A stretch of DNA of 59,032 bases from Thioalkalivibrio sp. XN8 (GTDB lineage: Bacteria; Pseudomonadota; Gammaproteobacteria; Steroidobacterales; XN24), in contig NZ_JAALFH010000002.1 in NCBI RefSeq assembly GCF_011058255.1, forward strand, positions 1 through 59,032. Direction: 5' to 3'. The notes under the pieces were generated by a model that ran no database searches, had not been told where the DNA came from, and saw only the letters and a list, made by a program, of their open reading frames with translations. This document shows, in pieces, positions 16,346-27,306 of this stretch. The position numbers were made by a program, and so were the translations under genes. Position 1 is the stretch's first letter. Each line of letters starts with the position of its first letter.

Positions 16346-18754
16346 TTACTTCTCCATTCCGAAAAACGGACGCAGCGCCTCCCGCACCTCTTCCATGGTG
16401 TCGAAGCGCTTGCTCTTGTCCACCGACATGCAGCGGCTGATCAGTTTCGAGAGCTCGGCCGGGACCGCGGGATTGAGCTCGCGCGCCGGCTTGGCCTTGC
16501 CCTGTACGTGCTGGTACATGACCGACATGTGGTCTCCCCGGGTGTACGGCGCAAAGCCCGTGACCATCTCGTAGAGGATGACGCCGAGGCTGTAGATGTC
16601 CGCCTTCTCGTCCACCTTCTTGCCCAGGATCTGCTCCGGGGCCATGTATTTCGGCGAGCCTATCACATAGCCGGTGCGGGTGAGCTGCGTGTCCCCGCTG
16701 GCCCGGGCCGCGGCCACGCCGAAGTCCACGACCTTCACCAGCTTCGTGTCGTCGATGAGCACGTTGGCAGGCTTGAGGTCGCGGTGCACGACGCCGGCCT
16801 GGTGCGCCACGAACATGCCGGTGGCGATGTCCGAGCCATACTGCAGCGCGAGGTCCAGCACCAGCGGTTTCTCCTCTTTCAGCTCGTCCGACAGCGGATG
16901 GGACTGGAAGTACTCCATGGAGATGGCGTACAGCCCGCCGAGCGACAGGAAGTCATAGATCCGGATGACGTTCCGGTGGGTGATCTTGCGCGAGTAGCGC
17001 AGCTCGTGGATGAAGCGCTTCAGCATCTCCTCGTCCTGGGCCACGCCCGGGTTGAGGAACTTGAGCACCAGCTCCTCGTCCACCACCTGGTCCTCGACCA
17101 GCAGCACGGTGCCGAAAGCGCCCTTGCCGATCTGCCGCACGAACTTGTAGCGGCCGTCGATGACGTCGCCCGGCTCGAGCTTGGTGATGTCGAGTGTCTG
17201 GCCGTACTGGGCCGCCGCCTTCAGCAGCTCGCGCCAGTCCTTGCCGTCGCCCGGCCCCGGCTCGCCCGCGGCGCTGGCGGCCGCGGCCCCGCCGCCCACG
17301 GTGCCCGACAGCGTCCCGGTCGCCGTCCCGGTGCGCTCCTGCAGCCGCTGCACGGCCGCGGCGGCGGCCTCCGCGACGGTCGGGTCCTGCGAGCCGCTTT
17401 CGCGTGCCAGCCGGTTGATGATTTCGTCCGCCGCGGCCGGGTCCACCGCCTCGGCGAGAGCCTTCATGGCCTCGACGCGTACTTCCTTGTTCTTGTGATC
17501 GAGCAGCCGCTTGAGGTGGGGCACCGCTTCCTTGCCCGCCAGCTTGCCCAGTGCCCGGGCGGCGGCCGGGATCGAGCGGGATTCGCTGCCGAGCATGGCG
17601 ACCAGCGCCGGCACGGCGCGGGCGTCGCCGATTTCGCCCAGCGCATCCGCCGCGCGTTCGCGCACCCACCAGTCCTTGTCGCGCGTCGCAGCGATGAGGT
17701 GCTGGACCGCGCGCTCGTCCTTGGTGCTGTTGAGGATCTCCACCGCCGCGCGGCGCACCGACTCGTCCTCGTCGTTGATCAGCCCGAGCACGGCGTCGAT
17801 CACGCGCGGCCCGCCGATCCGCGCCAGCGCGTCGGTGGCCCGCGCGCGGACCCACCAGTCGTCGTCGCCCAGCGCGCTGAGCAGGTCCTTGATCGAGTCC
17901 TGGTCGCCGATCTCGTTGAGCACTTCCACTGCAGCCCGCCGCGCGAAGTCGGACTCGTCCTTGAGCACCTCGACCAGGTGGCGCAGCGTGTCGGGATGGC
18001 GCTTGCGGATGATCACGTCCACGGCGCGGTTCTGGACGCCCAGGTCGGGGTCGCGCAGCAGGCCGCAGAGCAGCTCGATGTTGGCGGTCCCGCTCATGCG
18101 CTCGAGCGCCCCGAGCGCGGTCTGGCGGATCAGCTTGTTGTCGCTGCGCAGCTCCCGCTCCAGGGCTTCCTGGACATCCGGCCGGTCGAAGCCGGACAGG
18201 ATTTCCATGATGTGCGCCTTGGCGCCGACGTCCTTGCCAGTGAGGCGGCTCACCAGTTCCGGTACCAGGCTTTCGTCGGCCGCCGCGGCAATCAGCTTGA
18301 ACAGCGCGGCCTTCTCGGTCGGCCCGGCCTGGTAGGCCTGGTTGAGCAAGGCGCGTACGTCGAGCCGGGGCTGCTGCGCGGCGAGGATTTCGAGCAATGC
18401 CGGTCGCGGCGCATGCTCGTCCGCAAGATGATCGAGGAGCTTGTTCGGGTTGTAGTCGCGGCTGTTGCTCAGCGCCCACACCAGGCCCTTGAGCGCCTTG
18501 GCGTTGCTCGACGACATCAGGGCGACGGCCTCGCCGACCGTGGCCGGCGACACCAGCACGCCGAGCACGCGGCACAGCGCCTGCATGCGGGGGCCGTCCG
18601 CCGTCTCGAGCTGCGCAACGGTCTTGCGCATGGCGGGCACCCCGATCTTTCGCAGGCGGGCCACGGCCTTGCGGCCGCCGTCGCCTTCCAGGTCGGCGGG
18701 TCCCTGGATGCCGGCCAGGATGCGGTCGGCGATCGCGCCGCCGAACAGGCTCAC
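16346..18754 (-). CDS. HEAT-repeat Ser/Thr protein kinase
   Basis: An 802-aa protein. Roughly 20-470 is a run of HEAT/PBS-lyase-like repeats with recurring units such as DDWWVRARATDALARIG and DKDWWVRERAADALGEIG. A Gly/Ala/Thr-rich linker (about 475-530) follows, then a complete Hanks-type kinase domain (about 533-795). That has the Gly loop IGKGAFGTV, Lys in LVLKFL, catalytic loop HRDLKPANVL, DFGVAAA and APEQI, so it should be active. No membrane segment is evident. I chose the GTG at 18754 because a GGGAGG lies 6 nt upstream; longer frames begin in unrelated sequence. The PilT-like gene follows at once, suggesting it acts on pilus motility. Confidence 0.9.
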   Translation of the reverse strand: MSLFGGAIADRILAGIQGPADLEGDGGRKAVARLRKIGVPAMRKTVAQLETADGPRMQALCRVLGVLVSPATVGEAVALMSSSNAKALKGLVWALSNSRDYNPNKLLDHLADEHAPRPALLEILAAQQPRLDVRALLNQAYQAGPTEKAALFKLIAAAADESLVPELVSRLTGKDVGAKAHIMEILSGFDRPDVQEALERELRSDNKLIRQTALGALERMSGTANIELLCGLLRDPDLGVQNRAVDVIIRKRHPDTLRHLVEVLKDESDFARRAAVEVLNEIGDQDSIKDLLSALGDDDWWVRARATDALARIGGPRVIDAVLGLINDEDESVRRAAVEILNSTKDERAVQHLIAATRDKDWWVRERAADALGEIGDARAVPALVAMLGSESRSIPAAARALGKLAGKEAVPHLKRLLDHKNKEVRVEAMKALAEAVDPAAADEIINRLARESGSQDPTVAEAAAAAVQRLQERTGTATGTLSGTVGGGAAAASAAGEPGPGDGKDWRELLKAAAQYGQTLDITKLEPGDVIDGRYKFVRQIGKGAFGTVLLVEDQVVDEELVLKFLNPGVAQDEEMLKRFIHELRYSRKITHRNVIRIYDFLSLGGLYAISMEYFQSHPLSDELKEEKPLVLDLALQYGSDIATGMFVAHQAGVVHRDLKPANVLIDDTKLVKVVDFGVAAARASGDTQLTRTGYVIGSPKYMAPEQILGKKVDEKADIYSLGVILYEMVTGFAPYTRGDHMSVMYQHVQGKAKPARELNPAVPAELSKLISRCMSVDKSKRFDTMEEVREALRPFFGMEK

Positions 18755-19047
18755 CGCCGGCCTCCCGGGGCGGCGGGGCGAGATCGATGGTGGCTGCGGT
18801 CGCGGCGCGACATGGGTGCAAGCGGGTTTGGCTGGGCGTCTCTCAAGTGGTCTTTCCGGCTTCTGCTCCCGGCATTGTACGGTCCCGGCGCCGGTCCTGA
18901 TGGCATCCTGCCTGCCCCCGGGCCGGGCGTTCGAACCCTGTACAGTACACCGCGCCGGCCCGGCCTCCAAGCGGTGCTGCCGGCGTCCGCGGGGTCGGCT
19001 ACAATGCGCGCCTCTTTCATCAGTTTAGCGACTCTGCGGGGCTTCAA
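18755..19047. promoter_or_regulatory. divergent intergenic region, HEAT-kinase / apbC
   Basis: This is the longest non-coding gap (293 bp). It holds two outward-facing -10-like boxes of the same type: TACAATGCCGGGAGC on the minus strand (18865-18879) for the kinase, and TACAATGCGCGCC on the plus strand (19000-19012) for apbC. Neither has a good -35. A small TGTACAGTACA near 18950 is partly palindromic. No RNA gene is recognised. Confidence 0.5.
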
Positions 19048-20142
19048 ATGACCCAGGAAACCATTGACCGTGCGCGCAGCCTGCTGGCGGAGCGTGTCGA
19101 TCCCGTCCTCGAGCAGGACCTGGTCTCGGCCGGCGCCGTCGCCGACCTCAGCCTGGTGGACGGCGAGCTGACGGTCAGCCTGCGCTTCGGCTTTCCGTCG
19201 GATCGCTACGCCCGCGAGCTGCAGCGCGAGTTCTCCGGCCTGCTGGGCGAGCTGCCTGGCGTGTCACGGGTGAAGGTCAAGACCGAGTGGGCGGTGGAAT
19301 CGCGCTCGGTGCAGCCGGGACTGTCGCCGTTCCCCGGCATTCGCAACATCATCGCGGTCGCTTCCGGCAAGGGCGGCGTGGGCAAGTCCACCACGACCGT
19401 GAACCTGGCGCTGGCGCTGGTCGCCGAGGGCGCGAAGGTCGGGATCCTGGACGCCGACATCTACGGGCCGAGCCAGCCGCGCATGCTCGGCCTGTCGGGC
19501 CGGCGCCCGAGCAGCGAGGACGGCAAGCGCATCAGCCCGGTGGAGTCCTTCGGCGTCAAGTGCATGTCCATCGGCTTCCTCATCGACGAGGACCAGCCGA
19601 TGATCTGGCGCGGCCCCATGGTGACCCAGGCGCTCCAGCAGCTGCTCGGCGACACCAACTGGGGCGAAATCGACTACCTGATGGTGGACATGCCGCCGGG
19701 CACGGGCGACATCCAGCTGACCCTGTCCCAGCGCGTGCCGGTGAGCGGCGCCGTCATCGTCACCACCCCGCAGGACATCGCGCTGCTCGACGCCCGCAAG
19801 GGCCTGCGCATGTTCGAGAAGGTCAAGGTGCCGGTGCTGGGCATCGTCGAGAACATGAGCCTGCACATCTGCTCCAACTGCGGCCACCAGGAGCCGATTT
19901 TCGGCACCGGCGGCGGCGAGCGCATGGCGGAGCAGTACGGCGTGCCGCTGCTGGGCAACCTGCCGCTGGATATCCACATCCGCGAGGAGGCCGATGCCGG
20001 CCAGCCTTCGGTCGTGGCCGATCCGGACGGTCCGGCGGCCGGCGCTTACCTGGATATCGCCCGGCGCATGTGCGCGCGCCTGGCGGCCGGCGGGGCCCTG
20101 CCGGGCGCCAAGTTCCCGACCATCAGCTTCGAGGACGACTGA
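19048..20142 (+). CDS. apbC: Mrp/ApbC iron-sulfur cluster carrier ATPase
   Basis: P-loop ATPase that carries and delivers Fe-S clusters in the cytoplasm; 364 aa. The N-terminal ~90 residues are a MIP18/DUF59-like domain, followed by the deviant Walker [30 protein letters not shown], and the cluster-binding CSNCGHQ. It is divergent from the kinase and close to metG, a common pairing. Its stop overlaps the dcd start (TGATG), so the two genes are coupled. Confidence 0.97.
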   Translation: MTQETIDRARSLLAERVDPVLEQDLVSAGAVADLSLVDGELTVSLRFGFPSDRYARELQREFSGLLGELPGVSRVKVKTEWAVESRSVQPGLSPFPGIRNIIAVASGKGGVGKSTTTVNLALALVAEGAKVGILDADIYGPSQPRMLGLSGRRPSSEDGKRISPVESFGVKCMSIGFLIDEDQPMIWRGPMVTQALQQLLGDTNWGEIDYLMVDMPPGTGDIQLTLSQRVPVSGAVIVTTPQDIALLDARKGLRMFEKVKVPVLGIVENMSLHICSNCGHQEPIFGTGGGERMAEQYGVPLLGNLPLDIHIREEADAGQPSVVADPDGPAAGAYLDIARRMCARLAAGGALPGAKFPTISFEDD

Positions 20143-20708
20143 TGAGCATCAAGTCCGACCGCTGGATCCGCCGCATGGCGGAGGCGCACGGCATGATCGA
20201 GCCTTTCGAGGCGAGCCAGGTGCGGGCGGTCGACGGCCGCAAGGTGGTCAGCTTCGGCACTTCCAGCTACGGCTACGACGTGCGCTGCGCGCCGGACTTC
20301 AAGATCTTCACCAACATCAATTCGGCGGTGGTCGACCCCAAGGCCTTCGACGCCTCGAGTTTCGTCGACGTCAGCGCCGACGTGTGCATCATCCCGCCCA
20401 ACTCTTTCGCCCTCGCGCGCACCGTGGAGTACTTCCGGATCCCGCGCAGCGTGCTGACCATCTGCCTCGGCAAGAGCACTTACGCGCGTTGCGGGATCAT
20501 CGTCAACGTGACCCCGCTCGAGCCCGAGTGGGAAGGGCACGTCACGCTGGAGTTCTCCAACACCACGCCGCTGCCGGCCAAGATCTATGCCAACGAGGGC
20601 GTGGCCCAGATGCTGTTCCTGGAGTCGGACGAAGTCTGCGAGACGTCCTACGCCGACCGCGGCGGCAAGTACCAGGGCCAGCGCGGGGTGACGCTGCCGA
20701 AGGCCTGA
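20142..20708 (+). CDS. dcd: dCTP deaminase
   Basis: Deaminates dCTP to dUTP for thymidylate synthesis; 188 aa, the trimeric dUTPase-fold family. Motifs are [15 protein letters not shown], the substrate loop [12 protein letters not shown], and [14 protein letters not shown] with the catalytic Glu. The C terminus is [15 protein letters not shown] as in the family. Its start is embedded in the apbC stop. Confidence 0.97.
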   Translation: MSIKSDRWIRRMAEAHGMIEPFEASQVRAVDGRKVVSFGTSSYGYDVRCAPDFKIFTNINSAVVDPKAFDASSFVDVSADVCIIPPNSFALARTVEYFRIPRSVLTICLGKSTYARCGIIVNVTPLEPEWEGHVTLEFSNTTPLPAKIYANEGVAQMLFLESDEVCETSYADRGGKYQGQRGVTLPKA

Positions 20709-20722
20709 GGCGTCGGCCTCAG
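20705..20722. terminator. possible bidirectional hairpin between dcd and purN
   Basis: CTGAGGC (20705-20711), loop GTCG, GCCTCAG (20716-20722) makes a 7-bp perfect stem that spans both convergent stop codons. There is no T tract on either side, so it is at best a weak or Rho-assisted terminator. Confidence 0.35.
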
Positions 20723-21363
20723 ACGACCACCGGCCGCCGCAGCGGGCGGCCGTAGAGCCAGGGGCCGCCGTCCTTCCATTCCAGCCGGCCTTCGGCTACC
20801 CAGCGCACGGCCCGCGGGTAGATTTCGTGTTCGCGGGCCTGCACCTTGCGGGCGAGGCTCTCGGGGTCGTCGCCGGGCAGGACCGGCACGCGCGCCTGCA
20901 GCACCACCGGGCCGCCGTCGAGCTCCTCGGTGACGTAGTGCACGCTCGTGCCGTGCATGCGGTCGCCGGCCGCCAGCGTCCGCCGGTGCGTATGCAGCCC
21001 GCGGTGCAGCGGCAGGAGGGAGGGGTGAATGTTGAGCATCCGTCCTTCCCAGGCGCGAACCAGGCCCGGCTCCAGTACCCGCATGAAGCCGGCCAGCACC
21101 ACCAGCTCTGCGCCCGCCTCCCGCAGGGCGGCGCCGAGTGCTGCGTTCCAGGCGGCCCGGTCGGCGCTTGCCGCGGGCGCGATCGTCGCCGTGGGGACAC
21201 CCGCCGCCCGTGCCCGTTCCAACCCGTAGGCGTCGGGCCGGTCGGAGGCGACCAGCCGGAAGTCCACCGGCAGCCGGCCCCGGGCCCGGGCATCGAGCAG
21301 CGCCTGCAGGTTGCTGCCGAAGCCCGACACCAGCACCGCGACGGGCAGCGGCGCGCGGGTCAT
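20719..21363 (-). CDS. purN: phosphoribosylglycinamide formyltransferase
   Basis: Transfers formyl from 10-formyl-THF to GAR in purine synthesis; 214 aa. It has LVSGFGSNLQALLDA for phosphate binding, AGFMRVLEPG, and the catalytic region NIHPSLLPLHRGLHTH, with Asn, His and a downstream Asp (TEELDGGPVV). Its start overlaps the purM stop, the standard purM-purN pair, with the two steps adjacent in the pathway. Confidence 0.97.
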   Translation of the reverse strand: MTRAPLPVAVLVSGFGSNLQALLDARARGRLPVDFRLVASDRPDAYGLERARAAGVPTATIAPAASADRAAWNAALGAALREAGAELVVLAGFMRVLEPGLVRAWEGRMLNIHPSLLPLHRGLHTHRRTLAAGDRMHGTSVHYVTEELDGGPVVLQARVPVLPGDDPESLARKVQAREHEIYPRAVRWVAEGRLEWKDGGPWLYGRPLRRPVVV

Positions 21364-22391
21364 CAGGCGAACACCACCCTGCGCTCACCGCGCTCGATGC
21401 GGCCGGCCACCCAGGCCTGCTCGCCCTCGGCTGCCAGCAGCTCGACGGCCCGGTCGGCCTGCGCCGCCGGCACCACCACTGCCATGCCCAGGCCGCAATT
21501 GAAGGTGCGGTACATTTCCGCGTCCGCGATCCCGCCTTCCGCCTGCAGCCAGTCGAACACCGCCGGCCGACGCCAGCTGGCGGCGTCGATCACCGCCGCC
21601 GTCTCGTCCGGCAGGACGCGCGGCAGGTTCTCCGGCAGGCCGCCGCCGGTGATGTGCGCCAGCGCGCGCACCTCGACCTCGGCCAGCAGCGCCAGCAGCG
21701 GCTTGACGTAGATGCGCGTGGGCGCGAGCAGCTGGTCGAACAGCGGGCGCCCTTCCAGTTCCGTGTCCGGCCCCGCGCCGCTGCGCTCCAGCACCTTGCG
21801 CGCCAGCGAGTAGCCGTTGGAATGCAGCCCGGAGGAGGCCAGCCCGATGATCGCGTCGCCCGGCGCCACGCGCGTGCCGTCGATGATCCGGTCGTGCTCC
21901 ACGATCCCGACGCAGAAGCCCGCCAGGTCGTACTCGCCGCCCTGGTAGAAGCCGGGCAGCTCGGCCGTCTCGCCGCCGAGCAACGCGGCGCCGGCCTGGC
22001 GGCAGCCTTCGGCGATGCCCGCGATCACGGCGGCGGCGACGTCCACGTCCAGGCGGCCGGTGGCGTAGTAGTCGAGGAAGAACAGCGGCTCGGCGCCCTG
22101 CACCACGACGTCGTTGGCGCACATGGCCACCAGGTCGATGCCCACCCCGTCGTGGCGGCCGGTGTCGATCGCCAGTTTCAACTTGGTGCCGACGCCGTCC
22201 GTGCCGGCCACCAGCACGGGGCGACGGTAGCCGGCCGGGATCTCGAACAGGCCGCCGAAGCCGCCGATGCCGGAGAGCACGCCGGGCCGCATGGTCGCGC
22301 GCACCGCGGGCTTGATGCGCTCGACCAGGGCGTTGCCCGCGTCAATGTCCACGCCGGCGTCCTTGTACGTCAGCGGTGTGCGATCGCTCAT
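21363..22391 (-). CDS. purM: phosphoribosylformylglycinamidine cyclo-ligase
   Basis: AIR synthetase of the purine pathway; 342 aa. Motifs are [14 protein letters not shown] at the start, [50 protein letters not shown] and [21 protein letters not shown] -10-like box lies on the minus strand at 22437-22442, about 46 nt upstream of the ATG, in the gap shared with the divergent DUF2066 gene. Confidence 0.97.
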   Translation of the reverse strand: MSDRTPLTYKDAGVDIDAGNALVERIKPAVRATMRPGVLSGIGGFGGLFEIPAGYRRPVLVAGTDGVGTKLKLAIDTGRHDGVGIDLVAMCANDVVVQGAEPLFFLDYYATGRLDVDVAAAVIAGIAEGCRQAGAALLGGETAELPGFYQGGEYDLAGFCVGIVEHDRIIDGTRVAPGDAIIGLASSGLHSNGYSLARKVLERSGAGPDTELEGRPLFDQLLAPTRIYVKPLLALLAEVEVRALAHITGGGLPENLPRVLPDETAAVIDAASWRRPAVFDWLQAEGGIADAEMYRTFNCGLGMAVVVPAAQADRAVELLAAEGEQAWVAGRIERGERRVVFA

Positions 22392-22477
22392 GGGGATGAC
22401 ATCCGTATGCGGCCCCGGCCGGGGCGGTGGCGTGTTATTTTATCCGACGCTTCGAGCCGAGGCAGGATACCCCGAAA

Positions 22478-23497
22478 GTGCGTCGCTTCCATCCCGTCTT
22501 TTCGCTTCTCATCCTGGCGCTGGCCCTGGCGGCGATGCTCGCTTGCGGGCCGGCCCGCGCGGACCGGGTCCAGGGCCTGTACGAGGCCGAAGTGCCGATG
22601 GTGGACGAGGACCGGGAGGCGGCGTTCGGCGCGGCCCTGGGCGAAGTGCTGGTGCGGATCACCGGGCGGCGCGACATCGCGACGCGCGCAGAGGCCGGGG
22701 CGCTGCTGGCCGACGCCGCGGCCTACGCGCAGCAGTTCCGCCAGCCGGCGCCCGACCGCCTGTGGGTGGCGTTCGACGGCGCTGCGCTGGAGAGCGAGCT
22801 CGCCCGGCTGGAACTGCCGGTATGGGGCGCGGACCGGCCGGTGACGCTGCTCTGGGTGGCGATGGATGCCGGCGGCGGGCGGCGCTTCGTCGTTGCCTCG
22901 GGCGCGGAGCAACCCCTCGAGGCCGAGCTGCGCATCGCGCTGCAGGACGCGGCCCGGCAGCGCGGCATCCCGATCATGTTCCCGCTGATGGACGCCGAGG
23001 ACCGCGCCCGGGCCTCCTTCGCCGAGGTCTGGGGCGGGTTCGAGGACTCGATCCGGGAGGCGTCCCGGCGCTACGGCGCCGACGCCGTCCTGGTTGGGCG
23101 GTTGAGCGCCGCGGACGGGGACTTCGGCCGCTGGACCCTGCTGGAGGACGGCGGCGCGCAACGGTGGACCGGGGGCGCCGCGGAAAGCCTCGGACGGGTG
23201 GCGGATCTGTTCGCCGGCCGGTTCGCGGTGGTCTCCTCCGGCGCGTCGCGGCCGGTCCTGGTCGAGGTGGCCGGCCTCGGTTCGGTCGAGGACTATGCCC
23301 GGGTGATGCTGTTCCTGGAACAGCTGACCGCCGTGCAGGCACTGTCGCTGGAGCGTCTCGACGGCGATGCCGCGATCTTCCGCCTGGTGCTGCAGGGGAG
23401 CACCGAGGCGTTCGCGGAGTCGGTCGCCCTGGGGCGCCTGCTCGAGCGGAACCTGGCCGGGAGCGGCGCCGAGCTCAGCTACCGCGTGGCGCGATGA
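22478..23497 (+). CDS. DUF2066 domain exported protein
   Basis: Conserved protein of unknown function commonly encoded beside purM in gammaproteobacteria. I chose the GTG at 22478, which yields 339 aa and begins with an export signal (VRRFHPVFSLLILALALAAM... cut near ARA-DRV); an in-frame GTG at 22427 would add 17 residues before the signal. The mature part opens VQGLYEAEVPMVDEDREAAF, then ALGEVLVRITGRRD, typical of DUF2066. It is probably periplasmic. The stop overlaps the next gene's ATG. Confidence 0.85.
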   Translation: MRRFHPVFSLLILALALAAMLACGPARADRVQGLYEAEVPMVDEDREAAFGAALGEVLVRITGRRDIATRAEAGALLADAAAYAQQFRQPAPDRLWVAFDGAALESELARLELPVWGADRPVTLLWVAMDAGGGRRFVVASGAEQPLEAELRIALQDAARQRGIPIMFPLMDAEDRARASFAEVWGGFEDSIREASRRYGADAVLVGRLSAADGDFGRWTLLEDGGAQRWTGGAAESLGRVADLFAGRFAVVSSGASRPVLVEVAGLGSVEDYARVMLFLEQLTAVQALSLERLDGDAAIFRLVLQGSTEAFAESVALGRLLERNLAGSGAELSYRVAR

Positions 23498-24042
23498 GAG
23501 CCCGCGATATTCCGAACCTGCTCTGCGTGCTGCGCATCCTGCTGACCGTGCCGGTGGGCTGGGGCATCGTCACCGGGCGCTACGAGCTGGCGCTGGTGCT
23601 GTTCTTCGTCGCCGGCGCGACTGACGCCGTGGACGGGTTCCTGGCCAAGCGCTTCTCCTGGCAGAGCCGACTCGGCGGCATGCTGGACCCGGCCGCCGAC
23701 AAGCTGCTGCTGGCAACCGCGTTCATCACGCTCTGGATGGCCGGCTACGTGCCCACCTGGCTGCTGCTGGCCGTGGTGGCCCGGGATCTCGTAATCGTCA
23801 CCGGCGCCGGGCTCTACCGCTGGCTGATCGGGGCGTTCGAGGCCGAGCCCAGCAAGATCAGCAAGTTGAATTCCCTGCTGCAGCTGTCCTATGTGATCCT
23901 GATCCTGGCCAAGCTCGTCTTCGGCTTGCCGACCCCGGCGCTGATCGCGGCGCTCGGCTGGTGCGTGCTCGCCACGACGGTAGTCAGCGGCGTCGACTAC
24001 GTGATCCGGTGGGGCGCGCGGGCGCGCGCCGTGAAGGCCTGA
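23494..24042 (+). CDS. CDP-alcohol phosphatidyltransferase family protein
   Basis: A 182-aa membrane enzyme of the CDP-alcohol phosphatidyltransferase fold. The catalytic motif is DAVDGFLAKRFSWQSRLGG (44-62) followed by MLDPAADK, with the conserved Asp residues. The N terminus (IPNLLCVLRILLTVPVGW) resembles PgsA, so phosphatidylglycerophosphate synthase is the leading possibility, but the acceptor cannot be fixed from sequence. It is coupled to the DUF2066 gene upstream and hda downstream. Confidence 0.85.
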   Translation: MRARDIPNLLCVLRILLTVPVGWGIVTGRYELALVLFFVAGATDAVDGFLAKRFSWQSRLGGMLDPAADKLLLATAFITLWMAGYVPTWLLLAVVARDLVIVTGAGLYRWLIGAFEAEPSKISKLNSLLQLSYVILILAKLVFGLPTPALIAALGWCVLATTVVSGVDYVIRWGARARAVKA

Positions 24043-24699
24043 TGCGGCAGTTGCCCCTGCCCGTGCGGCTGCGGGACTTCGCCCTGTTCGAGACCTTCGA
24101 GGCGGGGCCCAACGGCGCGGTCGTCGCCCTGCTGGCCGCGCCGGCGCAGGCGGCCCCGGCAGCCTGGGTCTGGGGCCCGCCCGCCAGCGGCAAGAGCCAC
24201 CTGCTGCAGGCTGCCTGCGCCGCGCATGCCGGCGCCGCCTACCTGCCGGCGGCAGAGCTCTGGCCCGGCGGGCCGACGACCCTGGCCGGCTGGGAAGACC
24301 GGTCCCTGGTCTGCCTCGACGACGTCGATCGCCTGCTGGGGCAGCGGGACTGGGAGGTCGCACTGTTCGGCCTGTTCAACGCGCTGTGGGAGCGCGGCGG
24401 GTGCCTGGTGGTCAGCGCCACGACGGCGCCCGGCGCGGCCGGGTTCGTGCTGCCGGACCTCGCCTCGCGCCTGGCCTGGGGCGGCGTGTTCCGGCTCGAG
24501 CCGCTGGCCGACGACGATCGCGTCGCGGCGCTGCGCAAGCGCGCGCGTCACCGCGGGCTGGAGCTGCCCGAAGACGTGGCGCGTTACCTGCTGCGCCGGC
24601 TGCCGCGGGACATGCGCGCCCTGTGCGACTGGCTGGACCGTCTCGACACGGCCTCGCTCGCCGCCGGGCGTCGCCTCACCATGCCTTTCGTGCGCGAGG

Positions 24700-26014
<1,315 letters not shown>

Positions 26015-26057
26015 GATTTATCTCCAATTTCCCGGGGGTTTCATTGCCTCGTCCGGC

Positions 26058-26087
26058 TTGACGGGCGAAAGCCCCGACTGCTAGTTT
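26058..26087 (+). promoter_or_regulatory. sigma70-like promoter for the DUF4398 lipoprotein
   Basis: TTGACG (26058-26063) and TAGTTT (26082-26087) are separated by 18 bp, about 35 bp upstream of the ATG at 26123. This is one of the better two-box promoters in the window. Confidence 0.5.
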
Positions 26088-26122
26088 CTGTTTCCTGCCG
26101 GTAGCTTGAGAGTGGGTCCCCG

Positions 26123-26431
26123 ATGATTGACGCCCCCGGCGCGAGGCGCAGGCTTGGCCGCGGTGCCACCGTGGTCGCCGCGCTCGTGCTTGCCGCCTGT
26201 GCCAGCGCGCCCGTCCAGGAGATGAGCGACGCGCGCCAGGCGATCCACGCCGCCGAGGAAGCGGGCGCGGCCGAGCTGGCGCCCGAGGCCCTCAGCGAGG
26301 CGCGGCGCCTGCTCAGCAGCGCCGAGCAGAAACTCCAGTACCGCGCTTATTCCGGGGCGCGCCACGACGCCCGCGAGGCGCGCCGCAGGGCGGCTGACGC
26401 GCTCCGCGCCGCCAAGGACAAAGAGGACTGA
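26123..26431 (+). CDS. DUF4398 lipoprotein
   Basis: A 102-aa lipoprotein. The N terminus has a basic stretch (RRRLGRG) and a lipobox LVLAAC, with Cys at about 26. The rest is a charged Ala-rich helix (ARQAIHAAEEAGAAELAPEA, EARRLLSSAEQKLQYRAYSG) typical of DUF4398. Residue 27 after the Cys is Ala, which favours outer-membrane sorting. Function unknown. The acylphosphatase gene starts 7 bp later. Confidence 0.82.
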   Translation: MIDAPGARRRLGRGATVVAALVLAACASAPVQEMSDARQAIHAAEEAGAAELAPEALSEARRLLSSAEQKLQYRAYSGARHDAREARRRAADALRAAKDKED

Positions 26432-26438
26432 GGCCGGC

Positions 26439-26714
26439 GTGACCGTCGCCCGCCGCTGCACCGTCACCGGCCGCGTCCAGGGCGTGTTCTTCCGCGCCAG
26501 CACCGCCCGCAAGGCAGCCGAGCTCGGCGTCACCGGCGCGGCGCGCAATCTTCCTGACGGCACGGTCGAAGTGCTGGCCTGCGGCAGCGAGCAGGCCGTG
26601 GCCGGCCTGTGCGACTGGCTGCACGAGGGGCCGCCCGCAGCCCGGGTGGACGAGGTGGAGGTCCGGGACGTCCCGGTGCCCGACCCCCTGCCGCGCAACT
26701 TCGCCACGGGCTGA
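26439..26714 (+). CDS. acylphosphatase
   Basis: Small hydrolase of carboxyl-phosphate bonds; 91 aa. The signature VTGRVQGVFFRASTARKA carries the phosphate-binding Arg, and GAARNLPDGTVEV carries the catalytic Asn, with EVLACG following. It begins at a GTG 7 bp after the lipoprotein stop. The length is normal and nothing is missing. Confidence 0.94.
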   Translation: MTVARRCTVTGRVQGVFFRASTARKAAELGVTGAARNLPDGTVEVLACGSEQAVAGLCDWLHEGPPAARVDEVEVRDVPVPDPLPRNFATG

Positions 26715-26739
26715 GCGGACCGGCCCGGCCGGCGGGGCA

Positions 26740-27306
26740 TCAGTACCGGTACCACTTGCGGCCCAGCCGGTCGAAAACACGGTCCGGGTACCAGCGCTGG
26801 CCGCGGCTGCCGTTGTAGCGCGCCAGTGCGGCCCGGCGGTCGCCACGCTCCTTTTCCAGGTAATAGGCCAGGATGCGGCAGCCGTAGAGCAGGTTGGTCT
26901 GGATGTCGTGCAGGTTGTCGTCGGGACGGCCGATCTCGTTGCGCCAGAACGGCATCACCTGCATCAGCCCGAGCGCGCCCGCGTGGGAGATGGCATAGCG
27001 GTCGAAATTGCTCTCGACGTCGATGACGGCCAGCACCAGCTCCGGCGGCAGCTCGAACATGGTGGCGTAGCGATGCACCAGCCGCAGGATGAGCATGCGC
27101 TCCTGCTCGTCCGGTACCTGGCGCGCCAGCCGCCTCGACATGTCCGTCAGCCAGACCTCGGCGTCGAAGCGATCGGCGAAACTGTCGGCTTCCTCGACGG
27201 CGGCACGCAGTGCCTCGCGCAGCTCGGGGTCCACCGGCGCCGTCGCACGGTCCGCCGCGGCGGGCAGCGCCAGGCAGAACAGCAGCGCCGCGAGCAGGTT
27301 CCTCAT
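26740..27306 (-). CDS. lytic transglycosylase (SLT domain), exported
   Basis: A 188-aa protein with a signal peptide ([18 protein letters not shown]) and a C-terminal SLT goose-lysozyme-like domain. The catalytic Glu is in [18 protein letters not shown], followed by GLMQVMPFW and [10 protein letters not shown]. It should cleave peptidoglycan in the periplasm, and it is smaller than the Slt70 and MltC/D types. The start overlaps the proS stop (ATGA), an unusual pairing of a tRNA synthetase with a cell-wall enzyme. Confidence 0.9.
   Translation of the reverse strand: MRNLLAALLFCLALPAAADRATAPVDPELREALRAAVEEADSFADRFDAEVWLTDMSRRLARQVPDEQERMLILRLVHRYATMFELPPELVLAVIDVESNFDRYAISHAGALGLMQVMPFWRNEIGRPDDNLHDIQTNLLYGCRILAYYLEKERGDRRAALARYNGSRGQRWYPDRVFDRLGRKWYRY

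Noticed and set aside
15440-19051. A 1203-codon plus-strand open frame
   Set aside because: Antisense to the PilT-like ATPase and the HEAT-kinase. It carries no recognisable domain and shows the shadow-frame composition.
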